DNA of 64,000 bases from Volvox africanus. Taxonomy: Eukaryota > Chlorophyta > Chlorophyceae > Chlamydomonadales > Volvocaceae. Location: NCBI GenBank assembly GCA_030268105.1, contig BSDZ01000016.1, positions 1,371,501 through 1,435,500 on the forward strand, in the 5' to 3' direction. This document shows positions 1-12,400 of the stretch, piece after piece; position 1 is the stretch's first letter, and every line of letters begins with the position of its first letter. The notes beneath the pieces were generated by a model, which was not told the origin of the DNA, ran no database searches, and saw only the letters and a list, made by a program, of their open reading frames with translations. The position numbers and the translations under genes are program-made.

Positions 1-256
1 GACCATTTTAAAAGAGGTTCGGGGTCTGACGGCCGGCCATCTGGAAAGGGCAGGGAAAAACAGTTTGCGCAGCCATCAAAGCGACATACCTTTTCAGCAG
101 ATGTAATCATAAGGCATTGTTGAGCGCACGATGACTCAAAGCTCGGACACAACCAAGACTCATAAACACAATGTCATCAAAGTGCACACATGCACGCATA
201 CACACACGCACAGAATCGAACCCGCGCGGCCTCAAGAGTCCTCAGAGCCAGTTTAC

Positions 257-1992
257 CTGATCAGCTTGCCAATGGACGCCTCGCCCAACACCTCCGCCCG
301 AATACCCGCACGCTTCATCTGGGCAGCGATGTCACGCGCGTATTCCGCAACCATGTCGTTGACTGTTAGCAACCGAACCTGCAGTGACCGGAGTGATGTT
401 GCAGGTCAGACATGACACGCAATGATGCCCCGGTCTCCCCGAGTGTGCATGTGTGTATGTGGTGTTGACCGCCATGTCATTGTCGGCGTCGACCGAACAA
501 CAAGTCTATGTGCACTAAGGTCTCCTCAGCAATTCCTCCTCAGCAATTCGTTGCTCGTTGTTTTATTATTTCTTAATAATTAACTCATCGAGGTTAAGAT
601 ATCATATTTAAACCTGCCCTGACATGCATACATACATGCATACCGTACACAACCACACACACACACACGCATGTATGCATGCATGTACATGTATGTACAG
701 ACATACATCCGCACATGTACTGCAGCCCCCATCGCTCCTCCGGCATTCTTTCTCACTCCAAATATACATACACATACAGCCACACACGTACACGCACACA
801 CACCTGCACTGGTGCCAGCCACAGCGGAAACGCCCCCATGTAGTTCTCAATGAGGATGCCGAAGAATCGCTCCAGGGAGCCGAAGATGGCCCGGTGGATC
901 ATGATGGGGCGCTGCTTGCTGGCGGAGGAGTCCATGTAGTGCATGTCGAAGCTGGGGCGTTAGGAGGGGAGGGGATGGGAGGGCGTTAGGGAAGGGGGAG
1001 GCGGGAGGGGAGAGGGGAGGGAAAGGGGTAGGAAAAGGGGGAGGGTTGGGCGTTAGGAGGATGGGATGGGATGGGATGGGATGGGATGGGATGGGATGGG
1101 ATGGCGTTCTCCTCCTCCTCGTCCCCACCCTCTTCCACTCACCGCTCAGGCAGATTGAAGTCCAACTGGATAGTGGAGCACTGCCACTTGCGGCCGATGG
1201 CGTCACGAATCTTGATGTCAATCTTGGGGCCGTAGAAGGCGCCGCCGCCCGCATCCACCTGTGGGAGGAGGGGAGGGGAGGGGGTGAGGGAGGACGTGAT
1301 GGTGCAGCTATGTAGACGCCGAGCCAGCTCCGTAAGAGCTCGTTCCCCCCCTTTGGGGATCTGTCAATTTTGTGACCGCCATAATTCAGGATACCAATCC
1401 CCACATACGCACACACACATAACCATATACATACACATACATACACACGCAGGTTACCTGGTACCTCCAGCCTTTAACCCCCAGCGCCTCCACCAGCGCC
1501 GCCTCCGCCATCGCCCAGATGTCGTCCTCACCCACTGACTTCTCCGGCCGTGTCGACAAGTTCACCTGAGCAGGGAGTAAAGAGGTAACTCTTGGCTTAT
1601 GGGGTTTGTGGAGGGGCTTCTGCAGGGGCTTATGGAGGAGGGGCTTATGGGGTTTGGTGCGGTTTGCGGGTCCAGGGAGGGATGGGGTTAACCGGTAAAA
1701 ACATGGTGAGCCACGGACAAACGAATGCAGCAGCACCTGAGGCTCCATGAGCTGCGACGTAAGGCCCCCATAGGTTGAGTTTGGGACGCGAGTTTGCGAG
1801 AGGTGATGGCCCCCCCCCGGGTACGGAAAAAGGGAAAGGGGGGCCTCTGCCTGACAGCACCCGCGTAAGGACCACCCGAGTGCGAACGCAAACAGGGGAG
1901 GAGCAACCTTACGGGGGAGCCAGACCGCAAGACAGAACGTGCAGCTTTAGAATGCAGCCCCCATCTGAGCATCTTTTACTCCACACCATGCC

Positions 1993-2027
<35 letters not shown>

Positions 2028-2759
2028 CCTCTCTCTCCAGCCTCCCGTCCTTCCACCCGCAAACATGAGCTCTCCTCTGCCCTGAGGGGCCCTACTGCTG
2101 CGGTACGGCCGACCCACCTCATAATCGTGGAAACCGAAGGTGCCCAGAGTCTCCTCTACCAAGTCCAGCACGCCCTTAATCTCCGAGGTGATCTGTACGA
2201 CGTCCGTTGGTGGTTAGCAGTTGGAGTTTTTTCCAGGACTTTGGTTCCAGGGTTGATTCCGCGATTGGACAAGTTATTGAAACTCGGTGTGGAATGGGGT
2301 CTCCTTACGTATGCACTACCTAGGCGCACTTCCACGCAGCACCAGCCGCGTCAGACAAAAACATTGTACACCGACAGAATGCACACGGGTATATATGCAT
2401 GTCTACATGTGGGTTGGTTGGATCGGTTGGTGTCATTCCGGGATATCACATTCACTCCTGAAACATTTTCCCAACGCCGTGAGCCAACCGACCCAGCAAT
2501 GGCTGACCGAGTGAGTGAATGGATGACCAACCGACGTACGGCAACCCCCCCTCGTCCCCACGTGACGGCCCTCACCTGGTTTGGCAGGCAGAAGATGTGT
2601 GCGTCGTCCTGAGTGAAGCCGCGCACCCGGAACAGGCCGTGCATGGTGCCACTGCGCTCATACCTGGATGCAGCAGTGGTGTGTGTGTGTGTGTGTGGAG
2701 GAGGGGGAGAGGGGGAAAGAGGCGTAAGGACAGCAGGGATACGGCTGCGGGTGAGACAC

Positions 2760-2790
<31 letters not shown>

Positions 2791-5700
2791 CATGGAGCCT
2801 AAGGGGGATATGTGTCGGGGGGGTCCCTTCCTCAGTGAGGGTGCAGGAGGACAGCACTCCTGGCACTCCAAGGCAGGAAATGTACGATATTGGCGGGCCG
2901 TACGGTGCCGTCGTACAAGCGCCCGGATCCGGATTTGCTCGTTATTTAAATGAGAGGAAAGCAAAAGTTGAATGTGTAAAGAGCGAGCGATACAAGAGCG
3001 ATAAAAGGATAATAAATAGGGGTATTCAAAGGCCAGAACAAAACGGACGGGAGGCGCCGGGACACGTCAGCGTCCACTTGGGCCCAACGCGCCTTCCCCG
3101 TCGCCTTCCCAATCCCTCCACTCCGCATCTCCTGCTGCTCTTCACGAAGCCATTGCTAAACCCCTTCCCTCCTTTGCCCTTCTCTCCCCTCCCCTTCTAC
3201 TTCCCCGACTCGGTCAGGCACTCAGTCCGGTCCCCCTCACCGGTACACAGTCCCCAGCTCCGCCAGCCGCAGCGGCAGATCGCGATAAGAGTAGTAGCCG
3301 TCCTTGTATACCGAGATGTGGAAGGGGCAGTTCATGGGGCGTAGCTGGTAGGTCTCATCCTCAACCTGGGCGTCGGACGGGGGACGGGGAAGCGGAAGTC
3401 AATGGACCAGAAGACCCGCCCAACGTAATGACCACAAGAGCAGCGTGTTGGGGGAGTGTGGGAGTGTGGGGGAGGGTGACTGTGGGGGAGATTATGGCCA
3501 AACATTTGGCGTTTGACAGCGGATGGGTTGGTGGGTTGTGTGTGTGTGTGTGTGTGTAATCAGTGTATTCACCAACCCCCACCCCACCCCATCCAAAAAC
3601 AACACATGAAGGCATGATGAAACATACCCACATGAACTGGGATTTTAGGGTTTGCCGTACATACCTTCATTTGTTCGTACATGTTTTCTCTGTAGAAGTC
3701 CAGGTGGCCCGAAGTTTTCCAGAGATCAGCCTAAGGCGGGGGCCGGGGGCGAGGGGGAAGTGAAAGAGAGCCCTCAAAGAAGGTGTGTGTATATGTGTGT
3801 GTATATCCATGTACGGCCAGTCACCACTTGTGACGGAGTAGAAGAGGTGGGGCTGTAGCTTTCCATACGTCCACTCTTCAGCGACGCGCCATACGATAAT
3901 GCAATCATGATTCCACGTCGTACACCCCATTTGCCGTACCTTTGCAATATGAGGGGAGTAAACCAGCTGATAGCCGCGGGATAGGTGCAGCTCCTTCCAG
4001 AACGTCTCAATGAGGTGTCGTACCATTGCTCCGTTAGGATGCCAATACACCAGGCCGCCGCCTGGGGTCAGGAAAGATAGTTGAGGAGGGAGGAGTCGGG
4101 TGGAAGGGGAATCACGTGATATGAAAAGTACGACAAAAGTACGACCAGCCGAGGGATACGCTGCGGGTATCCAAGAAATCGTCCTATCCATGAATAATCC
4201 AAGTATCCATATGAGTTTTGTGATACGAAGGAGGAAACGGAACTCTGGCATGAATGAAGGTGTGGACAACTCCCGCCCAATGCCTCCCTTCCAATGTGTC
4301 TGTCTGTCTGTCTGTCTGTCCGGGGCGAAACGCCCAATCCGGAAAACGTTTTCCCCTGGCAAGCTGCACAGCTTCCCAACCAGTACGACAACCCTCCCGG
4401 TAGACACAGTCCCACTATACCGGTCCAGCTGGACCGACAGGGCCACGCAGAGCACATCATACAGCAGATGCCGTACATCCATGAGCGATCCATTCAACTT
4501 CCATATTGGTTGCTTTCGTTCAACCGCCGTTTCGACCCAACCACTCACCACTGTTCTCTTGGATGCTGAACAAGCTGAGCTCCGCGCCCAGTTTGCGATG
4601 GTCCCGCTTGGCGGCCTCCTCCTGTGTGTCAGTTGGTTGTTGACAGTTGACAGTTGGTTATCGTGATTTGAAAAACTTGCAAGCGTGATTCTATAGAATC
4701 AACTGTTGAATGAGCATATCCAAATCTTCTTTTGCCGCGACCTGATAACCATGCGCTGTCACAATGCAAATCAGACGCAGCCTCAAAACCGTATACCTCT
4801 AATGCGCTCATCCAGTAATGCCGTACCACTAATGCTGTAACATAATACCGGTGGCAAGCATCCAAGGAAAGCTAAGGACGACAATACTCAGGACTCAGGA
4901 CTGCATTCCTGCCGTAATCTTGTACGGCGACAAATTGCCGTACCTTGAGTTGCTCGTAAGCCTTGAGCTGTTCAGGTGTCTCCCAGGCCGTTCCGTAAAT
5001 GCGAGTGAGCATGGCGTTCTTCTCATCTCCCCGCCAGTAGGCGCCTACGGCAGTGGCCGGAGGGAAGGGGGGGGGGGTGCGTGAGTGCAGCAACATATAG
5101 TGGTGGTGGTGGTAATACAAGAGGCATCATCACCGCAGAAGACCATCTGGCAGAATGAGCGCCAGAGAGATAATTACAACTTAGGCGGGTGGAGCAGGGG
5201 GTCAGTTCCAGCGGTGCCTTGATGAGACTGATATACGTACATATAAACCCATTCCGTACGGAGCTGAACCCGAGGTGCGTGACTGCCTCCTGCTTATCTG
5301 AATGCCTCCTCTAACCCCACCCCCCCTTTCCAACCTTTTCCCTCAACACCCTCCAACACCCTCCAACACACACACACCCCTTCCATGAACGGCACCCTTC
5401 ACCCCCCATACCCCATACCCCCTCTCCCCCCACACCCCCTCACCCGCAATGCTCTCCAGCTCCACCGCATCTGGATTGATATCCCCCGTGCGGGCGACAT
5501 GGGGCCCCGCGCACAGGTCCCACCAGGGCTTGACGCCGCTGGGCGCCAGCGCCTTGGAAGGGGCGGCGGAGGCCGCGGCGGCAGCGCCAGGCGCATCGAC
5601 AAAGGCTGGTGCTGCTGGTGCTGCTGGTGCTGCTGGCTCTCCAATGTGATATATGGTGATGGAGGCACTGGCGTTGCGCTGCGTTGGCGATTCGTTTAGT

Positions 5701-8678
5701 TCCGGCGGTTGGGGCAACTCAGCAAGAGCAGCGGGAACAATCTTTCGAAACGGCACATATGTACGGCATGTGTAAGATGCTGCGAGTTAGAGCAGAAGAG
5801 TGGTACGCCAGGGAGTCTCGGCAAGGACCAATGAGGCCCCGCCCACGTAAGGCCCTTCTGACTGCATACTGGATATTTTTGGGCCCACTGACTAGGGTTT
5901 TCCCTATCCTACATTCGTACCTGCAGGATGGATTGCAGAATCTCTAGCTTGTACGGCTCCCCAGCGGCGCGAATCCTCGCTTCAGCCTCTGCGGGAGTCA
6001 CCTGCGGGGTCGTGTGGGGCCCAAAACAGCGCGAAGGCAACGACGAGAGGGCGTCAGAGGGTGCTGGTGCTGGTGGTTTGGTGTTTGGTGGCGACGACTA
6101 CAATTATTCTAAGGCTAAATCGTGAAGGTCGGTCGCGTGAACTAACAACGAACATGAAGAAAAGGAATGATAACTAAATTAAATCTGTCATCCACATCTA
6201 CCTATTCCGCCCGAACACACACATTGCCAAGATCGGTCGTGAAGAGCGGTCGGAAACCTGACGGGGGCTAGTACGCCATAATACCGACCTGCCACCCCGC
6301 CAGCTGGTCGCTGTCGCGCTGTCTCTTTGCCCGGCACCCCCTTTTCATTATGTCGAGACCGCTCGCGCCTCTCCGCCTTCCCCGTCCTCTTGGACGCCTC
6401 TTGGCCAGCCGCCATCTTCAACCCTCACGGTTAGTGCCTTACTTGTTAGCAGCTTCTCTTCAGCAGTACCAGGTCTCGTGTATCAGGCCCTTCCTCCCCC
6501 CTCCCCCTTCACAGACATATCCACACACACACCTCTTCCCGCACGAAGGGCAGGTCCGCCTTGATGATCTTCGCCATCTCCTTCTTGATTTTTTTCAGAT
6601 CCTTTTCGTTGATGGGGCTGTCGGCCGGCCATTGGAAGTCGTAAAAGAAGCCGCGTTCCGTCCAGGGCCCGATGGTGACCTGCCGGCATAGGGGGGTTTG
6701 GGGAGATGTTGGGGAAGTCGAAACAACACATGTCAACATCTCAGGTTGTCACACAGAGCACCTTCGTAAGCCGTGTTTGCTCCGCAAAGACGGCGGAGCC
6801 GTCCACCTTCGCGTAACATCATCCCCTCTCTAACGGCACAGAAATCGTACACCAGGGCCTGAGCCCCTTCCGGCAACCCCATCTTCTTCTTTAATTGGCC
6901 TTCTTTTAAATGGCCACTGATTGCCCGTCTAATGGACGGCATGACATGGCACGGCACAGCACAGCACAGCACGACGTAGGTGGGACTTTAGCCACCTTTC
7001 CCTGAACCATCTTAACAATCGTCATGGGGCTTATAGTGTGGGCACCTTGGCGTATGGCTTTGGGCAGGACATTTTGAATTTAAGACTCTCTGAATTTACG
7101 AATTGGAGTGTTTTTTTATATTGCTGGAACTGCCGCCATGAAGAAGGACTCATATTGTGGGTACGGGGTGTGCGGGTACGAGGCGTATGATCCACGACCC
7201 CAACCAAGCCGCCGGCTCATCATCTGCCACCTGGACCCCCATCCGCCCGCCTGACCCCGGCAGGAACCATCACTGGCCTAAGCTTTACGCTTTCCCCTCC
7301 ACACACTCACTACTTTCATACACAGGTACACCTACAAACCTAGACACACACCGGCAAGGACAGGGCGCCTCGCGGGAACAATCACCTTGCTGGAGGGCAA
7401 ACTCCCTCCCCTCCCGCATCCCCTCACCCCTCCAAACACCCTCTCCCCACTCCCGCCTCCCCGCGCATACATCAACGGCCCACATGGAATCGCCGCCGCA
7501 CGGTCGCCCCATATGCCACCCCCACGCCCCATGGTCGCTCTCCGTACACGGCCAGTGAACACATTCCCCGGTTTCAGTCCGAAGACAGCAACCATCATAG
7601 GGCCTGCATGGGTTGTTCGTTTACATTACCCGCTTCCAGACGGCCTCTCCAGAGAGATCCAAGGATTGCGGGGCAGAGAGGTGACTGTGACGGTGACCTT
7701 CGGGAAGAGGGCCCCAGATTTTATTCATTCCTTCTGTTGGCTACTCACCGAAAGTCTGATCGCTACTTGCCCCACCGTGGCTTCCCCCTTCCAAGGTATC
7801 CGGACAAGGAAGGTTTGCTCTCGCCTCGTTTTGCGTGGCCTAAGACGAGCCCGGCTCCCGGCCAGAGGTTCGGAGATATAAACATACAAATCTTCTTGCT
7901 AAGACGAGGAGCAAGATAGAGCCGGATACTGAGGCGACTGCCAATGACCCTTCTAGTCGTATAATGCCCCGCAACTATCCCGCTGCTGCCTACAAGACTT
8001 CCCGCCTATCCCATGTTCCGATTTCCGGGCCCCGCACCTGCACGCCCTTGTACAGCCGCTGCACGGCCATGGCCATGATGTGCGCACACTGTGGAGGAGT
8101 TGGGGAGAAGGGAAGGGCAATTCTTGCTTTTAAAAGACTATGCGAAAGGAAGTTGTTTAGACATTGTGCAAGGGCGACACCATGGTATAACGTGGGCGTG
8201 TATGGATTCGGGATGATTGTCGATGCAGGCCAATACAGGACGACCATAACATCATCCAGGTGTCAGCGAAGTGGGAACAATATAATCTATGAATCTCACA
8301 TGAAGCATGATTAGCATCGCCCAGTAAAGCGACAAACTCCTGACTCACGCTATGCCGTATGCGCAGGAGCTGCTCTGACTCGTCGCTAGTTTTCAGCTCC
8401 ATAAACACTGACTGCTTTATTGTGTCTGATGTCTGCTCAAGCGGCGCCTCTGATGCTGCAGGAGCCTCCACCGTAGCTGCAAGCAGAGGCGAACTCCGGC
8501 TCCAAGAGGACTGCAGTCGTGCAGTAATTCCAAGAGGCGGAAGATTCCCATTTAATACAATGCATGGGCCACTTGTCGTAGGAGTAGGTGCGAACTGGGA
8601 AGCACGAAGCCAACCCAAGGCTCCCCGCTTGCAAGATGCGCAAGCGGCATTCGCTCTCTTTTGAAGAATAGGCCTCAT
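257..8678 (-). CDS. Threonyl-tRNA synthetase, organellar (multi-exon, C-terminus beyond window)
   Basis: Charges tRNA-Thr with threonine, very probably in plastid and/or mitochondrion. Exon 1 (8678-8349) starts [13 protein letters not shown], a transit-peptide-like leader rich in Arg/Ala/Ser, and runs to [16 protein letters not shown]. Exon 8088-8038 gives [17 protein letters not shown], 6680-6533 gives [15 protein letters not shown], and 6001-5921 encodes the GEPYKLEIL segment. Further exons follow near 5760-5450 ([10 protein letters not shown]), 5045-4940 ([20 protein letters not shown]), 4620-4550 (KRDHRKLG), 4065-3940 ([15 protein letters not shown]), 3725-3660 ([15 protein letters not shown]), 3370-3240 (LRPMNCPFH, class II motif region), 2665-2575 ([13 protein letters not shown], motif 2), 2190-2090, 1570-1455 ([12 protein letters not shown]), 1259-1144 ([14 protein letters not shown]), 951-804 ([18 protein letters not shown], motif 3) and 378-257 (anticodon-binding domain). 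The N-terminal TGS and editing domains of cytosolic enzymes are absent, as in plant organellar ThrRS. An Ala/Pro-rich insertion precedes [10 protein letters not shown]. About 50 C-terminal residues are expected left of the window. Confidence 0.93.
1061..1104. repeat. (ATGGG)n microsatellite in ThrRS intron
   Basis: Nearly nine perfect tandem copies of ATGGG. It lies in the intron between the GPKIDIKI exon (1259-1144) and the RPIMIHRA exon (951-804), next to a GGGGA-rich stretch at 960-1055. Confidence 0.9.
1994..2026. repeat. (CA)n microsatellite
   Basis: Pure CA dinucleotide run, intronic in the ThrRS gene. Complementary-type GT runs occur nearby at 2762-2790 and 3538-3557, also intronic. 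Confidence 0.9.
2762..2790. repeat. (GT)n microsatellite
   Basis: Pure GT run in the intron next to the motif 2 exon of ThrRS; a shorter GT run lies at 2681-2696. Confidence 0.9.
6690..8037 (-). other. Large intron of the threonyl-tRNA synthetase gene
   Basis: The exon ending at 8038 (CAG followed by GTGCGG) joins in frame to the exon beginning at 6680, giving the continuous KGVQ-VTIGPW motif of ThrRS. Everything between is intronic on this reading. It contains several open frames on both strands, including a minus-strand frame at 6733-6972 with a helical Lys/Arg-rich stretch, but none matches a family I recognise. Confidence 0.7.
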
Positions 8679-9445
8679 CTTGTTGCGACGAAGTTACAGT
8701 TGGGAACCCATCGATAGTTTGGATTGAGGTAGCCTGTTGTTACAAACGACCGTACACTTTCTCTGGAACCACAACTTTCCTGGAGTCCATAACTAACTTG
8801 CACGGAGTCCCGATCGTGTAAGCATCGATGATTACATTGTAGACATTGCGATGTGCCGTTACGTGTCAAGAAACTGATGTTGGATAGAGCTAATGTCGTC
8901 AAGGTTGAAAATCATTATACCCAAAAGACACATTAGTCAATATGTGATCATTTTTATTTTGTCATTATAAGATTAAATTAATGCATCAGGAGTAGTAAAT
9001 TTGGTTGCGATGCTGGCTGAAGGCGATGGGCCTAATAGGGGGTCACGAACGAATAGTTACTATGGTGAAAACTTAATCTCTTACCCCGTTGTGGACTACG
9101 AGGAGTTCAGCAAAACATCACAACCCTTTTGAGGGGTTTAGGTCTCAGGGCGGCTGGTACTGGTGTACTGGTGAGTAGTTCCTGAATTATTATGTTCCTG
9201 AATTATCAAAATTTGATTTAATACCGATACTGATCTGGCCGAAGGTATTGATCTTTCGGATGGGGTGCCACGCAGCGTATGCTTGAGCTGGAGGCCCTTC
9301 GTGAACCGCTGCGACTGGCACAGCAGCAGGTGGCGCAGCAGCAGGTGGGGCATCAAGAGCAGTATGCCGCAGCCGCCGCAGCCGCGCTACCACCACAGCT
9401 GCTACCGCCGGCAGCACCATCGCGCCCAGCGCAGGGGACGTGGAC
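8679..9445. promoter_or_regulatory. Divergent intergenic region between ThrRS and ORP
   Basis: The ThrRS start codon is at 8678 on the minus strand and the proposed ORP start is at 9446 on the plus strand. This region of about 770 bp must therefore hold the promoters of both genes and their 5' UTRs. A locally AT-rich stretch lies at about 8900-9000. I see no convincing TATA box or named regulatory motif. The Gln-rich frame at 9279-9430 could be extra coding sequence of the ORP gene if its true start lies further upstream. Confidence 0.4.
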
Positions 9446-12400
9446 ATGGAGCTGGTACCTGCCCCAAGCCCCATCGTTACCTGCGGCGCTGCTCCCAACT
9501 GGGAGACGATTGCATCGTCCGCCGTGGAGGACGGCCTTTGGAAGGTGCGTAGGGCAGCTTGCGTGCTGTGTACGATGGATGCATGGCTTAGGGGGGTGGG
9601 CGCCGTCGAGGCGTTGATGTTTCCTCTCGTGCTTCACTGATGTACCTTGGCCACGTACCGTACGGTACGAATGCCGTGATCCTGGATTTTGTGTTTTGAG
9701 TTTTTCCTGGCTTCGCTATTTTCTCACGTCTACTGCACAGGACGTGAACGAGCTTCGGGCTCAGCTCGTCGAGGTCAAGGCTGATGGCCGTGACACCGCC
9801 GAGCGCCTGCGGGCTGCGGAGGGCAAGTGCGATGCCGTGCTGGGCGCCCTGGACGCAATCAAGTCGGCGCACTCAACACCCGCCCGCCGGTACGGAGAAA
9901 TAGTACATGGCGCACGCCGTCGTCGTTCGTTGTTCTGCTGGCCTGTCCGTACAGCCGTATTATTAACACGGCACTAGTAGTATCAGACTTGTTGAATGTT
10001 TTGGGATGGGAGCCGCGGCCTTCTGGCCTCCTGCATGCGCACTAGTTTGGGGTAAGGTTGCCGACCCCTAACCTCCATGTCATTTATTTTGAGCTAAGGG
10101 TGTCGGTGCTTGTTTGTTTGTGCGTGTCCTGGGTTTGCAGTTGTGGTCGGTGTGCGTCTCCATGTCTGCCGGCCTCTGTTGGTGTCATGACCAGGAGCAT
10201 GACGAGGGCCCGCAAAGGTAGGCAACGGCGGGGAATGCTCATTACCGTTCGATTCGGGACAGCAGTCGCTCATAACACGGTGATGCAAACCTCTTGTTTT
10301 GTATGTACGACATAAACACAAACACACGGGGTAATATTGTGTATCCCTCGAGACCAGAACATGGCTCGCTCGTGTGTCGTGTGTCACGCCCCTCCGTTTT
10401 ATTTGGTTTATGCGGTGCACGCAGGTCTCTTCTCTCCACCCGCCCCCGCGAGTGGGAAGAGGACTCAGCGCGACGATGGCTCTCACGGCAACGATGATGA
10501 CGTGGCAGCAAAGCGTCTGCATGGATTCAGCGGTGGCGGTGTCATTTGCGGTGTGTCGGGGTTATTATAGCGTGATTGCCATGGCTGTGTTTGGGGAGCA
10601 GCGGCTGCTTGTTTTGTACGTTGCAATATATGTACGGCGATGTAGGTGCGGTGATCTGCATCCCGTTTGTTATCACAGTGTTCATGGTTTGCCGGACCAG
10701 TGTACTGCGGGGTCATTCTTTTGCTGTAGTACATGTCAGGGGAGCGCCGCAATAGAGCCAAGTCAGTACGGGGATTGGGTTCATGAGGAGGCTTTCAACC
10801 AGCATGCTGCACATATCACACATAGCGACAGACGTGCATGGTCGGGGCACGTCAGGCAGATAGTGACGTGGCTTGTAGCGGTTGGGTCGCTCAGTAGCAG
10901 CACATACACCCTGCAGTACACCTAGGTCTGTTTCTCATCGCTAGACTAGGCTAGAAAAACCCTAACCCTTCCCTTCATGAGGCTCTGGTTTCTCTCCTGT
11001 CTTGGGTGTTTTTGGATACTTCTTCATGATTAGGAACGTTCGATGAGCAGTTCTTTCAGCCCTGCGTATTCCTTCGTCGTATATGTATATATATGCTCTG
11101 CCGCGTGTTCTGTGTTGACATTGCAGAGGGAAGGACGTGAGCAGGTGTTGAGATGATACCCCCCTTTGCTGCTCGGCTAAATAGATGAGCGTTTCGGGTA
11201 GGCCCCGTGGGGTAATGGAGAGTTTCCAAACAAAACACAAACAAGCTTATATCATGGACCGAGCGAGGGACAGGGAAACAGGGGGACAGGGAGTCAGGGT
11301 GAGGATGCACATTTCTCGCATATTCACTCCATATGTTTTTCCCGCTTTGTCATCTTTCTGCATCAACTTCCATTCGTGCTTTCCTGTCCTTCCCCCGCTA
11401 CTTTCAGCCTCAAGACACGTTCATCTGTGAGGCGGAATCCAAACTTCCAGGACTTAGATGGCGTTCCGAGATGCGTCATCAGCAGCTACAATTCGATAAA
11501 GCAGGTTGGCCTTAATCAGGTTTGGCTGATCATAACTTGCACACTTGGAAAGTAGAGGACACATTGACTGCGAATCCTCGGTCTCTTGCGGCCTACTACT
11601 CCACCATCCCTCTCCAAAGCTGATGCCCGGCTCCAGTGCACGTCCGCAATACAGTATATTATTAGTCAGGACCATGGCCAAGAACCGATTGATTATTAAG
11701 TTCTCGCTGCGGCAGCTGCCCCTTCCTAATGGAAGCCCCCTGGCCTCCACCTAACCGCCATGGCACTTTGTCATAGATCACCTACTTGCACAGCCAATCC
11801 CACTGGGTGGCGAACCACGCATTGATGAAGACCAACCCAGACGCTGAACTTCCGCAATTGTCGATGATATAGCTTCCAAGTGTCAACGGACTTCCACAAC
11901 GCGGGTGCAGGCTGGCCCCGTGAAATCCTGAAACCTGAAAATACTGGCGTTTGCTTGCCTTGCACTATTCAGCTTCCTCTTTGATTCATCTCTGTGGGCT
12001 TGGTGCTGGATGTTGCTGGTTTCTTCTTTTGCATGGCTCTCTGGGCTGTGTAGGACATGCCCTTGGGGCAAAAGATGATAACCGGTCCGCTGCGCTGTGC
12101 CTGAACGGTAAGTGACCAACTTGGGTGTTTCCCATAGTAACATCGCGTCCTATCATGAAAAATTGAGCCTTTCAGAGTGGGTGTCTTCATAATCTATGAC
12201 TTCCCTGTGGTCGGAGCCGGGAATGCCGTGACCTGTCGTGTGACCTGTCGTGAATTTCGACATCGCAGGGGAGTCAGGGTAAGCAAGGAACTAAGCGAGA
12301 AAATATTTGGCATCAAATAGTGATTAAAGAACCCCACAAGTTAGGTTGGAAAAGTATACTGTAACGAATTATTGACACAAGTTTGCTGTCTTCCGCCGCT

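Noticed and set aside
6733..6972. Minus-strand frame with a Lys/Arg-rich stretch inside the ThrRS gene
   Set aside because: The ThrRS exons on either side join in phase across it, and it matches no part of the enzyme; treated as intronic chance ORF.
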